Assembly: GCA_025454835.1 (NCBI GenBank)
Contig: JALONQ010000009.1
Span: forward strand, 30,192-94,191
Reading direction: 5' to 3'
From: Bacteroidota bacterium
GTDB taxonomy: Bacteria; Bacteroidota; Ignavibacteria; UBA10030
DNA length: 64,000 nucleotides
The stretch's first letter is position 1. Each line of letters begins with the position of its first letter. This document shows, piece by piece, positions 36,081 through 46,458 of the stretch. The notes under the pieces are model-generated. The model did not search any database. It was not told the DNA's origin and was given only the letters and a program-made list of their open reading frames with translations. A program made the translations under genes and the position numbers.

Positions 36081-38951
36081 CCTCACCTGGTCCACCAGCC
36101 ACACGAAGTACACCTCAAGCCGCTCGAGAAAGGCGGCATAGGCCGAGGCCCATTCGCCGGGAGTGCCGGGTTGGGGCTTGCCGACGGATTGCTGGAAGAA
36201 CCGGTTCACCTCGGTCGTGATCTTGGCTTTCCCTTCCTTCGAGATGATCCCGATGTCCGCGGACAGGAACGCATACAGATACAGCAGTTCCTGACGCGGG
36301 CGGCTTTCCTTCGCCTGATACTGCATCAGGGGATGTTCGGGCGTTGCTCCACCGGGCGATTCGTACACCAGTGTGTACCAAGCGGCCACCGCTCGCTGCA
36401 TCTCCTTTTCACTCATGGACGATTGGATCGGAACCAGCGCGGCCGCCGATTCCGTCATGAATGAATTACGGAAGATCATCTCTCCGCCGGAGAACTGCGA
36501 AAGCAGATTCACGTGGTGACGCAGGCCGAGGATCCGTTCCGCGGCAAGCGCGATCTCCCGCTCGAAGTTGCGGGCGGCGCCGACCGCCGGCTTGCCCCCT
36601 TCTTTCTTCGCCATCATGCGCATCTGCATCTCGAGCTCAAAGTCATGCTTGGCCGGGGCCGCCGTCTCTCCTGTCGAGGCGGGCGCAGGCCCTGCGCGCA
36701 TCGGAGCAAACATCGCGTGGCGAAGCTTCAGGTCGGCATCGTCGAAGTTCCTGACGGCGACCGAGTAGTTCGGCTGACGTTGGTCCGCCTCTGCCTCGAG
36801 CAACTGCAGGAACCGGGTGAACAGACGGTCCTTGTACACCGTTCGGAAGTGGCCCATGTCCGCCAAGACATAGAGGTCCTCCTCGACGCACGAAAAGGCC
36901 GTGTTCAGAAGCCGCACGATCTCATGTTCACCGATCTTCCGATCGTCGATCGCCCGCACCGTATGGTCCACGCCCGCCATCGACGTGTCGAACACGATGG
37001 CTTTCTTTCGACGTCCGCGGAACGACCACGGCGTGCCGACCTCGACATTTCGGATGCCCGCCATGCGGAGCGCTTGCTTTGTATAGAGAGTGGGTCCGGC
37101 GAACGGCAGGATGACGCCGATCTCGGATGCCGAACGCTTCCCCTCCATGAAAGCATGTTTGACGCACTCGAGGACCCGCCTCGTCTGTGTCTCGTTGAAC
37201 GGAAGGATCCTCCTGCGGCCGATATACTGGTGCGATCGTCCGCCGTCATTGGAGGTGTCGATGAAGACGATCCGGCCCCTGGCCTTGGGCGAAGCGAAGA
37301 CGTTGATCTTGTCGTCGAATACGACGCGACCGGCGAACAGCGAGAGTTTGGGAGTGGTCGCGAAGTGCGACGACAGGAGAACGCACCATTGCTGGTTCTT
37401 CGATGCCCAGTCGAAGAGGCGGTTCAGCTCATCAGTGCCGGCCGTGAAGAGGAAGATGTCCTTCTGGAGCCACCGACGCCCGTCCTCGTTCCGGAGGAGC
37501 GATTCAGGACCCACCTGGAAGGGATCGCCGGCGATGACGATCTTTTCCTTCGCCAGCCCGGCGAGCGCGACGAGCGTCGGAATATTGATGGCGTGGGCGT
37601 CGTCGATGATGACGAGGTCGAACTGTCCGCCGCGGACCTGCTCGTCCATGAGGGCGCGCGTGATGCCGGTGGCCACAAACCGCTTGGCGTTGACGAGCAT
37701 CGCTTCATCGATCTGCGTGTATTCTTCGACGGCCTTGGTCACGGCGTCGATGCCCCCGAGGTCGTCGATGCGCTTCTGGGCCGAGTTCAGCGCCATCGTC
37801 TCCTCGGACGAGACCGGGGCGCTCAGCTCGAACCGCGTGATCTCCGCCGTGAGCGTCTGGTGCATTTGCTGGTATCGCTTGGCGGCCGCCTGTTTGTCGG
37901 CCAGCGCTTTCTGCGCGGCTGCCAGGTCCTCCTTCGAAAAGCCCTTCTTCATCCGGTCGAGGATCGACGCGTTCTGGATCGTCTCCACCTGCTTCTGCAG
38001 TTGCACGGCGTCCTTTGCGGCGGTGTCAGCCTGCCGACGGATCTCGGACACGCGGTCGCGCATCTCCTGAGCGCGCAAATAGAAGGTCTCGTGCAGGATC
38101 TGCTTCACTTTGATGGACCAATACGTCCTGAGAAGGTTCACGCGCTCCTGGAACGTCTGCCGCTTCTTCTCGCGGACCTGCTCGACCTGCGCATCGAAGG
38201 CATACGAACCGAGCGCCTCCACATTGTCAAGCGACGGCAGGTCGTAACGCGTCGCCGTCTCCGCCATCGCCACGCCGAACGCCTTACCGATCTCGACGGT
38301 GCGAAGCAGCATGGCATCGACCTGGTCGTTCGACGGCGCGACGAAGAGCACGCGCTTGCCCGCCTTCAGGTAGTTCCCCGCCGCCAGGGCCAGGACACGC
38401 GTCTTCCCCGACAAGATCGGACCCCATAGGTACGTCACATGATTGCAAAGGATCTTCGCGAGCGCCTCAACCTGATCGGCCGGCGTCTGCGGAGGAACGT
38501 CCGGCTCGAACGGTACGATGTGATTGTTCGTGGCTTCCGTCGGATGGAGCAACAGGCGGGGAAGGAGCGTTTCCGGAGGGAGCTTGCGCAGGAGCTTGGC
38601 GACCGACCCGAGCTGCGGTTCGTAGTCCCACGATGCCTGGGCTTCAGGGAGCGATGGACCGAAGTCCTGCGTCAAGGCGATCACGAGGAACTGGTTCTCC
38701 ATCGAGATCACGTTGCCGGGGATCGTGATCGGTTTCGTGCGTCCGAACGTGAAGGTGGCCGATTCGATCGAGCGTAGAAGGATGTCCTCCGGCACTTCGA
38801 ACCGATAGTAAGTGCGGCCGGCAAATGCGCCAAGGCGTTCGCCGTTCGACATCGTCATCGAGCGCCGGCCCTGGTTCAGGAGCGCGAACTCCTGGTCCAG
38901 AACGCCGGCCATCGTTTCGAACACAGACGTGGGTCCGGATCCGTTGGACAT
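36075..38951 (-). CDS. SF1-helicase-like ATPase with degenerate motifs
   Basis: 958 residues. Walker A is LWGPILSGKTRVLAL (about 175-190), the DEAD-box position reads LVIIDDAHAI, motif III is IAGDPFQVGPESLL, and the motif V equivalent is TPWSFRGRRKKAIVFDTS. The motif VI position reads LLNTAFSCVEEDLYVLAD, lacking the usual TRA[KR] arginine. An N-terminal domain (about 1-150) of unknown type comes first, a charged coiled-coil insertion (about 245-400) sits inside the first RecA domain, and the last 230 residues are helical. The layout is Upf1/Dna2-like, but nucleic-acid unwinding is uncertain. No partner gene lies nearby. Confidence 0.75.
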   Translation of the reverse strand: MSNGSGPTSVFETMAGVLDQEFALLNQGRRSMTMSNGERLGAFAGRTYYRFEVPEDILLRSIESATFTFGRTKPITIPGNVISMENQFLVIALTQDFGPSLPEAQASWDYEPQLGSVAKLLRKLPPETLLPRLLLHPTEATNNHIVPFEPDVPPQTPADQVEALAKILCNHVTYLWGPILSGKTRVLALAAGNYLKAGKRVLFVAPSNDQVDAMLLRTVEIGKAFGVAMAETATRYDLPSLDNVEALGSYAFDAQVEQVREKKRQTFQERVNLLRTYWSIKVKQILHETFYLRAQEMRDRVSEIRRQADTAAKDAVQLQKQVETIQNASILDRMKKGFSKEDLAAAQKALADKQAAAKRYQQMHQTLTAEITRFELSAPVSSEETMALNSAQKRIDDLGGIDAVTKAVEEYTQIDEAMLVNAKRFVATGITRALMDEQVRGGQFDLVIIDDAHAINIPTLVALAGLAKEKIVIAGDPFQVGPESLLRNEDGRRWLQKDIFLFTAGTDELNRLFDWASKNQQWCVLLSSHFATTPKLSLFAGRVVFDDKINVFASPKARGRIVFIDTSNDGGRSHQYIGRRRILPFNETQTRRVLECVKHAFMEGKRSASEIGVILPFAGPTLYTKQALRMAGIRNVEVGTPWSFRGRRKKAIVFDTSMAGVDHTVRAIDDRKIGEHEIVRLLNTAFSCVEEDLYVLADMGHFRTVYKDRLFTRFLQLLEAEADQRQPNYSVAVRNFDDADLKLRHAMFAPMRAGPAPASTGETAAPAKHDFELEMQMRMMAKKEGGKPAVGAARNFEREIALAAERILGLRHHVNLLSQFSGGEMIFRNSFMTESAAALVPIQSSMSEKEMQRAVAAWYTLVYESPGGATPEHPLMQYQAKESRPRQELLYLYAFLSADIGIISKEGKAKITTEVNRFFQQSVGKPQPGTPGEWASAYAAFLERLEVYFVWLVDQVRK

Positions 38952-39106
38952 GAGATCGAGTGGATCGACGATGCGTGCGAGCGGCCAGTGTCCGCCGCAT
39001 ACGCATTGTGGGGGTTGAAGGCCTTAGAAACTACTTGAAATCAGGCGGGATAGCAAGAAAATGTGCCCAAAGCCCGGGACATCGGCAGGTGGGAACAGAG
39101 ACACGA

Positions 39107-39130
39107 AGGGCTCTCACCGTGGAGAGCCCT
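39107..39130 (-). terminator. Hairpin after the small membrane-protein gene
   Basis: A 9-bp perfect stem, AGGGCTCTC / GAGAGCCCT, around ACCGTG, 7 bp beyond the stop at 39138. The T run on the minus strand is weak (TTCGTGTCTCTG). Confidence 0.55.
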
Positions 39131-39137
39131 CGCTGGG

Positions 39138-39311
39138 TCAGATCTTGTCCGGCAATTCTTGGAAGGCGTCGCCAAACAGGTCGTCGGCGACAGCCGATGA
39201 ATCGAAGAACTCTCGGAACTCGGTCCCTTCCAATTCCTTGCGGCGAAGATACAGGACGATCGCGGCGACCGCGACGCCTGTGATGACTCCGATCAACATG
39301 AACTTCTTCAT
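39138..39311 (-). CDS. 57-residue single-pass membrane protein
   Basis: It starts MKKFMLIGVITGVAVAAIVLY, one transmembrane helix, followed by a basic RRKELEG hinge and an acidic tail (FREFFDSSAVADDLFGDAF). A GGGGG-containing ribosome site lies upstream of the ATG at 39311, and a hairpin follows the stop. It resembles small inner-membrane proteins with a DUF-like tail, but I do not recognise a family. Confidence 0.6.
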   Translation of the reverse strand: MKKFMLIGVITGVAVAAIVLYLRRKELEGTEFREFFDSSAVADDLFGDAFQELPDKI

Positions 39312-39426
39312 ACAACCCCCGGTGAACAACATCGAACAACGGATAGTGTGCGGACGATCGATACCGCAATATAACACCTGGATCCATCAAGAAGAATCCC
39401 AATGAACGAAAATTCATTGACGACGG

Positions 39427-41955
39427 TCACCGCTCCAGCCAGGACCAGCGCCGCGTGGCAGGATGAGGCGCGACCACGGGGAACGGGAATGGCACCGACC
39501 GCGCCGCACGCCACTCCGGCGGGTCCTCTCCGGCCTTTGCGACCGTCCACGTCGAATCAGAATGTAGGACCAACGGTCCTTCATCGGCCCTTTGCACCTG
39601 GCACCAGACATTGACGCCGGCCGAGGCAAACGGGCCGTAGCTGTCGGTCCGTATGACAATCATGTTATCGCCCGAGCGAAGGTGGGAGGCGATGTCCCAT
39701 GCTTTGACCCGCTCGCGTTCTACGATCAATGAAAGCGAGCGCCGGGCCACCACCTCGCCCACTGCCGCTCCGTTCACCTCCAACCGGGCGTGTGTATCAC
39801 CGATCAGTTGCAGCCATGCCACGGAAATCGAAGCATCCCCGGGAAGGTTGAAATTCTTCTGAAAGACAGCATTCCGCACCTGTACCGCTGAGCTGTCACG
39901 CTTTCCAGGGTTGCCGTCCGGGTGGTAGATCCACGCCGCCGGGTTCTCAGGGTTGGTCCAGAGCTCGCCCCGTCTCCACTGGTCACGAAGCTCGTTCCAG
40001 TAGGCGGCTTGACGGTCGTAGCGCTGCATGAGGAACTCGAGGCCTTCGGGCCGGTTCGTCGTCAGCCAGAGCGAACGGAATTCCTCTTTCAAAGCTTGGA
40101 GCGTCGGCAGGATCTGTTCCGAAAGGGCCAATGCCGCCGCGCAGATGGAGTCCCGATCGGAACCCGGCCGCGGCGACGAGGCCATTCTTCTGATCGATTC
40201 GGCAGCTTCGAGCTTCAATGCGAACCAGCGGTCAAGCTCGACGATGAACGAGAGGTAGCGTGCGTGATCAGCGTTTCGAATCGCCTTCGTTTTGATCGTC
40301 TCGACGAGCGGCCCTACGACCGGTGCCGTCGTCCGGATCCCCTCGATGCGCCACAGGTAGTTGAGCGGAGCCTGTCGCAGCGGCAGCATCGGATGCCGCC
40401 AGAGTTCATTCCAGGTCGTAAGGTTCAGGGGGTTCGACAGCAGCGTGTAGGCCAGTCGAGCGGCCGTGCCGGCTTCGACCGAACCGAAATGGTCGTTGAA
40501 GAACGCGGCGCTGAACGAGTCGACGTCGGCCCGTTCCGGATTCCATGCCAGTTCTCCCGTCCATGCATAACCGTACACGTTCAGAGCGCGGAGCGCCTCG
40601 CCGCCGTTGTCATTCCAGTTCGACGTGAGCAAGCCCATGGAGCCGTTGCGATATCCTTCGAGCGCGAAGTTGCGGATGTTGATGAGCGTGTGCACGTAGT
40701 TCGGGAACGGTCCCGTGAAATTGTAGACCGCCGGTGAAACGATGTACGGAACGCCCGCCTCACGGAACGTGACTGCGCTCGGATACTGTTCTCCCGCCCA
40801 GTATTGCCAATCTACCACTACCATCTCCTTCGGCAGCTTGGGAAGGATGGCCGGATGGTCGAGGATCACGTCGCCGTACATCATCGGCCGCTTGCCGTGC
40901 TTACGGATGATCGCCGCCACGCGATGGTAGTGCTCGGCGTGGACCGTGGCGATGTCGCTCGCGGCCACGCGCCCCTTGTTGGCGCCCAGACCGACATCCC
41001 ACGATTCATCGGCTCCCATGTGGAACCATGCCGTCGAGGTATGCCTGGCGACGGCGCCGATCATCTCGTCGAGCAGTTTGAAGACGCGCTCATCCGAAAC
41101 GTTGAGCGTATGCGCTCCGGGGAACTCGGCAAGATGGCGATACTCGGGGAGGAGCAGGATGTTCTCCCAGTGGCCCAGCGTCTGGAAGATGGGGATGAGC
41201 TCAACATGGTGCCTTCGCGCATATGCGTCGAGTTCCTTTAGTTCCGCCAACGTCAGCGCGCCGCGCCCGCGTCCGATCGCCGGATGACCCGGAAAGACCA
41301 GCATGTCCTCGAGGTACAGCGCATAGGTGTTCATCTTGTATCGGGCAAGGAACCGGATGATCCGGCGGAAGTCGTCGATCGTCGAGATCTGCCCACGGCT
41401 GACGTCGTCCGTGATGCCGCGGACCTTCTGCAGAGGCCGATCCACCACCTCTACCGAAGGAACGAGAACGGACCGCTTCTCCGTCTTCATCAACTGCACG
41501 AGCGTCATGACGCCGTAGAACCGTCCCCGAGGGGTCGCACCAAGCACCGCCACACCGTCGGGACCGACCGTCAACACATACCCCTCTTCTTTCAGCGACC
41601 CGTCGAACGTCAGGTGTCGCTTGGAGAGATGCTGTCGGCCGAGTCGGCTGTCGGGATGTCCAAGATAGATCATCGGCGCACGCGTAGAGCGTAACTCAGC
41701 TTCGCGCGAAGATCGGAGGGATGCGGCGGACCGCTCGACCAGGGCCTCATTCAGGGCTTCGACCGCGGCGGCATCGTCGGCGCCGGTGCGGTCTCCCAGC
41801 ACGATACGAAGGCCGGAGCTGAACTTGAACGCTCCGGGAAGCGACCGGACCGAGAGGGGTGTAGGAACGATATTTGGGGTCGACGGCGCCGACGAAGAAG
41901 CGGCAGCCTTCCACATGGGAATGAGCAGGACGGCGATCAGGAGACGGCGAAACAT
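39427..41955 (-). CDS. Beta-N-acetylhexosaminidase (GH20), exported
   Basis: 842 residues with a signal peptide (MFRRLLIAVLLIPMWKAAAS). The GH20b domain (about 28-150) begins PNIVPTPLSVRSLPG and the GH20 TIM barrel (about 155-480) contains RGITDDVSRGQIS and the catalytic pair in WFHMGADESWDVG (Asp-Glu). The C-terminal region (about 500-842) adds a helical part and a beta-sandwich typical of binding modules. GGAGGAGG lies before the ATG. It removes terminal N-acetylhexosamine from glycans or peptidoglycan fragments outside the cytoplasm. Confidence 0.93.
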   Translation of the reverse strand: MFRRLLIAVLLIPMWKAAASSSAPSTPNIVPTPLSVRSLPGAFKFSSGLRIVLGDRTGADDAAAVEALNEALVERSAASLRSSREAELRSTRAPMIYLGHPDSRLGRQHLSKRHLTFDGSLKEEGYVLTVGPDGVAVLGATPRGRFYGVMTLVQLMKTEKRSVLVPSVEVVDRPLQKVRGITDDVSRGQISTIDDFRRIIRFLARYKMNTYALYLEDMLVFPGHPAIGRGRGALTLAELKELDAYARRHHVELIPIFQTLGHWENILLLPEYRHLAEFPGAHTLNVSDERVFKLLDEMIGAVARHTSTAWFHMGADESWDVGLGANKGRVAASDIATVHAEHYHRVAAIIRKHGKRPMMYGDVILDHPAILPKLPKEMVVVDWQYWAGEQYPSAVTFREAGVPYIVSPAVYNFTGPFPNYVHTLINIRNFALEGYRNGSMGLLTSNWNDNGGEALRALNVYGYAWTGELAWNPERADVDSFSAAFFNDHFGSVEAGTAARLAYTLLSNPLNLTTWNELWRHPMLPLRQAPLNYLWRIEGIRTTAPVVGPLVETIKTKAIRNADHARYLSFIVELDRWFALKLEAAESIRRMASSPRPGSDRDSICAAALALSEQILPTLQALKEEFRSLWLTTNRPEGLEFLMQRYDRQAAYWNELRDQWRRGELWTNPENPAAWIYHPDGNPGKRDSSAVQVRNAVFQKNFNLPGDASISVAWLQLIGDTHARLEVNGAAVGEVVARRSLSLIVERERVKAWDIASHLRSGDNMIVIRTDSYGPFASAGVNVWCQVQRADEGPLVLHSDSTWTVAKAGEDPPEWRAARSVPFPFPVVAPHPATRRWSWLER

Positions 41956-42147
41956 GGGACCTCCTCCGAGCGGAGTGGACGGTCGATGATTGAGGATAAG
42001 GGGGAGGGGGATGCGACCGTGCTCCCGGCACAGGACTGGCCGGGAGCGACGATCGGAATGAAGATCGACCAGCTACATCAAGCGAAGACGACAAAGCGCG
42101 CCGGCGGCCTGGCCGCCAGCAGCAACGAGCATCAACCGACGGGAGCG

Positions 42148-42360
42148 TCAGGCGGTCGGAGCGCCTGGCGTCTGCCCTTCGTCGGTCATCTTGGCCTTGA
42201 TGTCCTGGATCTCGTTCCGGATCTCCTGGGCCTTTCGCTTCAGGGTCGCCATGTGCTTGCGCACGCGTACGCCGGCCGATTTGTTCCCCTTCACATAGAA
42301 CTTCTCAAAGTCCTTCTGGAAGGTCTGCACCAGGTCAACGAGTTCCTGATAACGATTCAT
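42148..42360 (-). CDS. Histone H1-like (Hc1 type) protein
   Basis: 70 residues starting MNRYQELVDLVQTFQKDFEKF, then a basic patch, KGNKSAGVRVRKHMATLKRKAQEIR, and an acidic tail. This is the short histone H1/Hc1-like family widespread in Bacteroidota and Chlamydiae, thought to bind DNA non-specifically. Unlike the chlamydial protein it has no long Lys/Ala tail. AAGGAG precedes the ATG. It is monocistronic, between the GH20 and deoxyhypusine-synthase-like genes. Confidence 0.88.
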   Translation of the reverse strand: MNRYQELVDLVQTFQKDFEKFYVKGNKSAGVRVRKHMATLKRKAQEIRNEIQDIKAKMTDEGQTPGAPTA

Positions 42361-42477
42361 ACAAGACTCCTTGAATGAGGGGGATGTGATGTCTGTGGTC
42401 GAGGGCTGTTGCCGTCAATTCCGTTTTGTGCCTGCTTGTGCCTCTTTGTGGCCTATTCTTTTCTCAACGCAGGTCCG

Positions 42478-43578
42478 TCAATACTTGCGGTACACCCGGT
42501 CGGCTTCGCGCTTCAGTCTCGCCATGATCTCTTCCCGACGGTCATAGAGTCGCTTCGGCGTGCGGGGCTTGCGGCGCGCCAGAGCATACGAGGTGATGAT
42601 GGGCAGAGCGATCGTCGAATCCAGATAGGCCACGACGGTGTCGGGGAGCTGGTCGGGGTCGATCTTGCCCCAAGAGACTGCCTCGGACGGCGTGGCCCCG
42701 GAAAGCCCGCCGGTGTCCGGACGAGCATCGGTCACCTGCAGAAAGAAATCGTGCCCGCGCTCGTCGATCTGGAGGACCTCCTGGATCTGCGGCTCGGTCT
42801 GAAGCATGAAGTTCTTGGGCGAGCCGCCGCCGAGAATGAAGACCCCGCTCTTTCCACCCGATCGCTTCGCATCAAGCACGATGGCGGCCGTTTCGTTCAC
42901 GTCGGCCAATACATCGAACCGGAGCAAATTGCCGTACAATGCTTGTGCGGCGACGTTCATGCCGATGGAACTGTCACCGGGCGACGAGGTGTAGACGGGA
43001 ACGGCATAGCGATAAGCGGTGCCGAGCAGGCTGTTGAAGGGAAGCTTGAAGTATCGCTCCCGCTCATAGACGTAACGGCCCACCTTGTAGTGGAACTCCG
43101 ACGTGCTCATCTCTTTCTGAAACTCCGGCCCCTCGATGATGCGGCGGAAGAAGGCGTCGGTATCGAGCAGAACGTCATAGTCGAACAGGATATCATAAAT
43201 GCGGATGACCGCGTCCTTTCGGAGAAGCCGGTCATCGATGAACGGCGAGCCGCGATGCAGCGTCTTGCCGATGGCAAAATGCGTGTCGTGGTACAGGTTC
43301 GCGCCCGTGCTGACGATCCAATCCACGAACCCCGCTTTCATCAGCGGTACGATGCAGGAACCGCCCAGGCCGGCAGGCGTGAGCGCGCCCGTCAGACTCA
43401 TGCCAATCGTCACTTTCTGAGCAAGCATCTTTTCCACGTACAACTGCGCCCCTTCACGAAGACGAGCGGCGTTGTAAGCCTGGAAGTGGCGGTCGAGCAA
43501 CTCCACAACCCCGATGTTCTTTCGGATCGGCCTGGGGTCGATCTTGTTGCCCGAGAGATATTTGCTTTTTCGCTTCAT
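42478..43578 (-). CDS. Deoxyhypusine-synthase-like enzyme
   Basis: 366 residues spanning the full deoxyhypusine synthase fold. Recognisable parts are [20 protein letters not shown] and [14 protein letters not shown] in the NAD-binding half, [14 protein letters not shown], the lysine segment [11 protein letters not shown] (position of the catalytic Lys) and [15 protein letters not shown]. In eukaryotes and archaea the enzyme modifies eIF5A with spermidine; bacteria lack that substrate, and bacterial homologues are proposed to make homospermidine or other polyamines. No polyamine gene is adjacent. Confidence 0.9.
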   Translation of the reverse strand: MKRKSKYLSGNKIDPRPIRKNIGVVELLDRHFQAYNAARLREGAQLYVEKMLAQKVTIGMSLTGALTPAGLGGSCIVPLMKAGFVDWIVSTGANLYHDTHFAIGKTLHRGSPFIDDRLLRKDAVIRIYDILFDYDVLLDTDAFFRRIIEGPEFQKEMSTSEFHYKVGRYVYERERYFKLPFNSLLGTAYRYAVPVYTSSPGDSSIGMNVAAQALYGNLLRFDVLADVNETAAIVLDAKRSGGKSGVFILGGGSPKNFMLQTEPQIQEVLQIDERGHDFFLQVTDARPDTGGLSGATPSEAVSWGKIDPDQLPDTVVAYLDSTIALPIITSYALARRKPRTPKRLYDRREEIMARLKREADRVYRKY

Positions 43579-43903
43579 TTTTGACGGTGAGCAGAGTCAG
43601 AGAATAGAAACTTGAAAGCGTCAAAAATCTACTGAATTCGGGCCAAAAAGACAACAAAAAAAGGGGCTATCTCAGAAGCCAACTCTCGCGACAACCTGCC
43701 TGCCAAGCTTGGTTCGCTGTGAGGCAGGCGTGCGCCCGACTGCGGCAGAATCCAGTCTTCGATTTCTGGATGTTTTCAACCGTTCCGGACGACGCATCGT
43801 TGCGAGAGCATGCTATTTGGTAGAGCCCCAAGCAAAACAAAGAATCCGGAACGCCTGCCATTCTTGATGGATACTGGCAATGCCCAGGTCACTTCAATTG
43901 CGT
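43579..43903. other. Intergenic region with a small palindrome
   Basis: No supported gene. It holds a CCTGCCTGCC...GGCAGGC palindrome (43695-43730). The 64-residue minus frame covering it has no signal and reads through the palindrome. The leader and promoter of the deoxyhypusine-synthase-like gene should lie at its left end, where the sequence is AT-rich (AAAAAGACAACAAAAAAAGG). Confidence 0.45.
43695..43730. repeat. CCTGCCTGCC palindrome, unattached copy
   Basis: CCTGCCTGCC (43695-43704), a spacer of 18 bases and GGCAGGC (43723-43729). It is the same small palindrome class that is inserted in the attC sites at 58011, 58881 and 59805. Confidence 0.5.
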
Positions 43904-46144
43904 TCACTGCATTCGCATCGTCCCATGTCTCCGCAGCCGGAGCGAATTGCCCACCACACTGACCGAACTGAAGGCCATCGCCACTGCCGCCAACATTGGA
44001 TTCAGCATCCCGAAGGCGGCCAGCGGGATTCCGACGACGTTGTAGACGAAGGCCCAGAACAGGTTTTGTCTCAACGTGCGCCCAGTGCGCCGCGACAGGT
44101 CGATGGCGTCCGCCACGCTCCGTAGGTCATTGCGGACCAGAGCAACGTCGGCCGATTCCAGCGCCGCGTCGGTGCCGCTTCCCATGGCCATGCCGATGTC
44201 GGCCTGTGCCAATGCCGGCGCATCATTGATCCCGTCGCCCACCATCGCCACGACGGCACCGTTGGCCTGCAGGGTCTTGATGTGTCCGGCCTTCTCCGTC
44301 GGCAGGACATGTCCGATGGCCTTCGTAATGCCCGCTTCGCGTGCGATGGCGTCGACCGTTGCCTGATGGTCACCGGACAAGAGCACAACGGTGATGCCCA
44401 GCCCGTTCAGTGATCGAACGGCTTCGACCGAGGTGTCTTTGATCCGGTCCGCAATGCCGATGATGCCGAGGATCTGTCCGCCGGAGACCACGACCACCGG
44501 CGTCGCCGCCGATGCTACGACCGCTGCCAAGGCAGCACGCGCCGGCGCAAGTGGAATGCCGAGCGATTCGATGTAGCGCGGCGTTCCCACGCGGATCATC
44601 GCTCCGTCGATCACGGCACGGATGCCACTTCCTGGCAGGGCTTCGGCGTTCTCAGCGGGCCGTAGTTCGAGCTGGCGCTCCTGGGCGCCGGTCACGATCG
44701 CATGGGCGATCGGATGCTCGCTCAACCATTCAGCCGACGCCGCGATGGTCAGCAGAGACTCCACCGTTGTGTCACCGATCGGCTCCACCATCGTCACCGA
44801 TGGCTTGCCGGAGGTGATCGTTCCCGTTTTGTCGAGCACGACGGTCGTGACGCGTTCGGCGCGCTGAAGCGCCTCGGCGTTCTTAATGAGAATACCGTTC
44901 CGTGCCCCGGCGCCCGTGCCGACCATGATGGCGGTCGGCGTGGCCAGACCCAGCGCGCACGGGCAGGCAATGATCAGCACGGCGATGGCGTTGACCATGG
45001 CGTCGACGAAGGAGACACCGGCCATCGCATACCAGCCGAGGAAGGTGACCGCTGCGATGCCGATGACTGTCGGAACGAAGACGCCGGCGATCCGATCGGC
45101 CAGGTGCTGTATGGGAGCTTTCGAACCCTGAGCTTCTTCGACGACCCGCGCAATGTTGGCGAGGAAGGTCTCCGAACCCACGGCCGTGGCCCGGAATTCG
45201 ATGGCTGCGGTTCCATTGAGCGTGCCGCCAATGACCCGATCGCCGGGAGCTTTCTCGACAGGCAGACTCTCCCCCGTGACCATCGATTCGTTCACCGTGG
45301 TCATCCCGCGCTCGATCACGCCGTCGGTCGGCATCTTCTCTCCCGGGCGAACGATGACCAGATCGCCGTGAAGCACGTCGTCGACCGGCAGGTCGAGTTC
45401 TACTCCATCACGCCGTACACGCGCCTGTTTGGGCTGCAGAGCGATCAGGGCGCGGATCGCCTCAGACGCGCGGCGTTTGGCCGATGCTTCCAGATACTTT
45501 CCCAGCAGGATCAGAGTGACGATCGTGGACGCGGTATCGAAGTAGACGTGACCGGCCATTTCGAGTCCCAGCCAACGTGGAAACAGGACGGCGATCAGAC
45601 TATAGAGGTAGGCCGCTCCTGTGCCGACGGCGACGAGGGAATTCATGTCGGCAATTCCATGTCGGGCGGCCGTCCACGCGAGCGCGAAAAACCGACGGCC
45701 GGGCCCGGCCATGATCACCGTGGTTGCCAGGAGCAGTAAGACGTTCGCGTCCTGGTGCTCGAGAGGGAACCACGCGTGGAACGATGGCAGCATCATGAAC
45801 ATGCTGATCGCCATGACAGGGATGGCGAGGGAGATGCTCAGGAGCAACGCAGAGCGCAGTTCCTTGCGCAACGCCTCAGACGGGTCGACAGCATGGGCAG
45901 GCTCCGCACCTCCTGAGGCCGGAAGCACCAGTTCATATCCGGCGTCGTGGACCGATGCAGCGAGCGACGCCAGCGAGGTCTTTTCCGGGTCGAAGGCGAG
46001 CGTGACTTTTTCCGTGGCGAGATTCACGGAAGCGCGCGAAATACCATCGATCTTTTGCAGTGACTTCTCGACGCGCGTCACGCATGCGGCGCACGTCATG
46101 CCTTGGACGGGGAGGGAAACGGTGGTGATGCGGGTGGAAGACAT
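43904..46144 (-). CDS. copA: Copper-exporting P1B-type ATPase
   Basis: 746 residues. One N-terminal HMA domain has the intact metal motif GMTCAACV (about 13-20). Eight helices include the transmembrane ion site [11 protein letters not shown] (CPC). The actuator domain carries [11 protein letters not shown], the phosphorylation site is VLDKTGTI, and the nucleotide domain includes SEHPIAHAI and [15 protein letters not shown]. The class is P1B-1, moving Cu+ out of the cytoplasm. It is last in a probable copper operon after the CopZ-like gene (47-bp gap); an AraC/HMA regulator is coded further upstream. Confidence 0.95.
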   Translation of the reverse strand: MSSTRITTVSLPVQGMTCAACVTRVEKSLQKIDGISRASVNLATEKVTLAFDPEKTSLASLAASVHDAGYELVLPASGGAEPAHAVDPSEALRKELRSALLLSISLAIPVMAISMFMMLPSFHAWFPLEHQDANVLLLLATTVIMAGPGRRFFALAWTAARHGIADMNSLVAVGTGAAYLYSLIAVLFPRWLGLEMAGHVYFDTASTIVTLILLGKYLEASAKRRASEAIRALIALQPKQARVRRDGVELDLPVDDVLHGDLVIVRPGEKMPTDGVIERGMTTVNESMVTGESLPVEKAPGDRVIGGTLNGTAAIEFRATAVGSETFLANIARVVEEAQGSKAPIQHLADRIAGVFVPTVIGIAAVTFLGWYAMAGVSFVDAMVNAIAVLIIACPCALGLATPTAIMVGTGAGARNGILIKNAEALQRAERVTTVVLDKTGTITSGKPSVTMVEPIGDTTVESLLTIAASAEWLSEHPIAHAIVTGAQERQLELRPAENAEALPGSGIRAVIDGAMIRVGTPRYIESLGIPLAPARAALAAVVASAATPVVVVSGGQILGIIGIADRIKDTSVEAVRSLNGLGITVVLLSGDHQATVDAIAREAGITKAIGHVLPTEKAGHIKTLQANGAVVAMVGDGINDAPALAQADIGMAMGSGTDAALESADVALVRNDLRSVADAIDLSRRTGRTLRQNLFWAFVYNVVGIPLAAFGMLNPMLAAVAMAFSSVSVVGNSLRLRRHGTMRMQ

Positions 46145-46191
46145 TGTCGATCGTCGAGTGCCGATTGTGGATTGGTGCGGGATGTCGAAGC

Positions 46192-46395
46192 CTACGAGAT
46201 GTGGACGAGCTCGCAGCCGGCGTCGGCAACGGCCTTCTTCAAGAGATTGCTGTCTGACGTGGCCGGATTGAACTCGACAAGAGCGCTGCCGATCTGCACG
46301 TCCTTGACGGTCGCGACCTTCGCGAGTTCCTTTTTGACGTTGAGGACGCAGTGTTGGCGGGACATGCCGGCGATCTTCAGGGTGCGGGTCTTCAT
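46192..46395 (-). CDS. CopZ-like HMA protein with altered metal site
   Basis: 67 residues with the HMA fold ([12 protein letters not shown]...). The position of the metal motif reads [15 protein letters not shown]: the first Cys of the usual CxxC is Arg (codon CGC, one transition from TGC) while the second Cys stays. The rest of the domain is well conserved. HMA proteins of this size deliver Cu+ to CopA; with one Cys this protein should bind weakly, differently or not at all. The start at 46395 (ATG) is preferred over a TTG five codons upstream. Confidence 0.85.
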   Translation of the reverse strand: MKTRTLKIAGMSRQHCVLNVKKELAKVATVKDVQIGSALVEFNPATSDSNLLKKAVADAGCELVHIS

Positions 46396-46458
46396 CGGGG
46401 TCTCTCGCAAGCGTGTTGAATGATCATGACAAACTTACAATGAAGGACATCCGAGACC

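Noticed and set aside
36513..38429. 638-residue plus-strand open frame opposite the helicase-like gene
   Set aside because: Antisense shadow with extreme Arg/Leu/Asp content; the minus-strand frame has ordered ATPase motifs over its full length.
43667..43861. 64-residue minus-strand frame in the copA / deoxyhypusine-synthase-like gap
   Set aside because: No start signal and it crosses the CCTGCCTGCC palindrome; no family pattern.
44702..45739. 345-residue plus-strand frame opposite copA
   Set aside because: Shadow of the copA codons; no ribosome site and no fold-like pattern.
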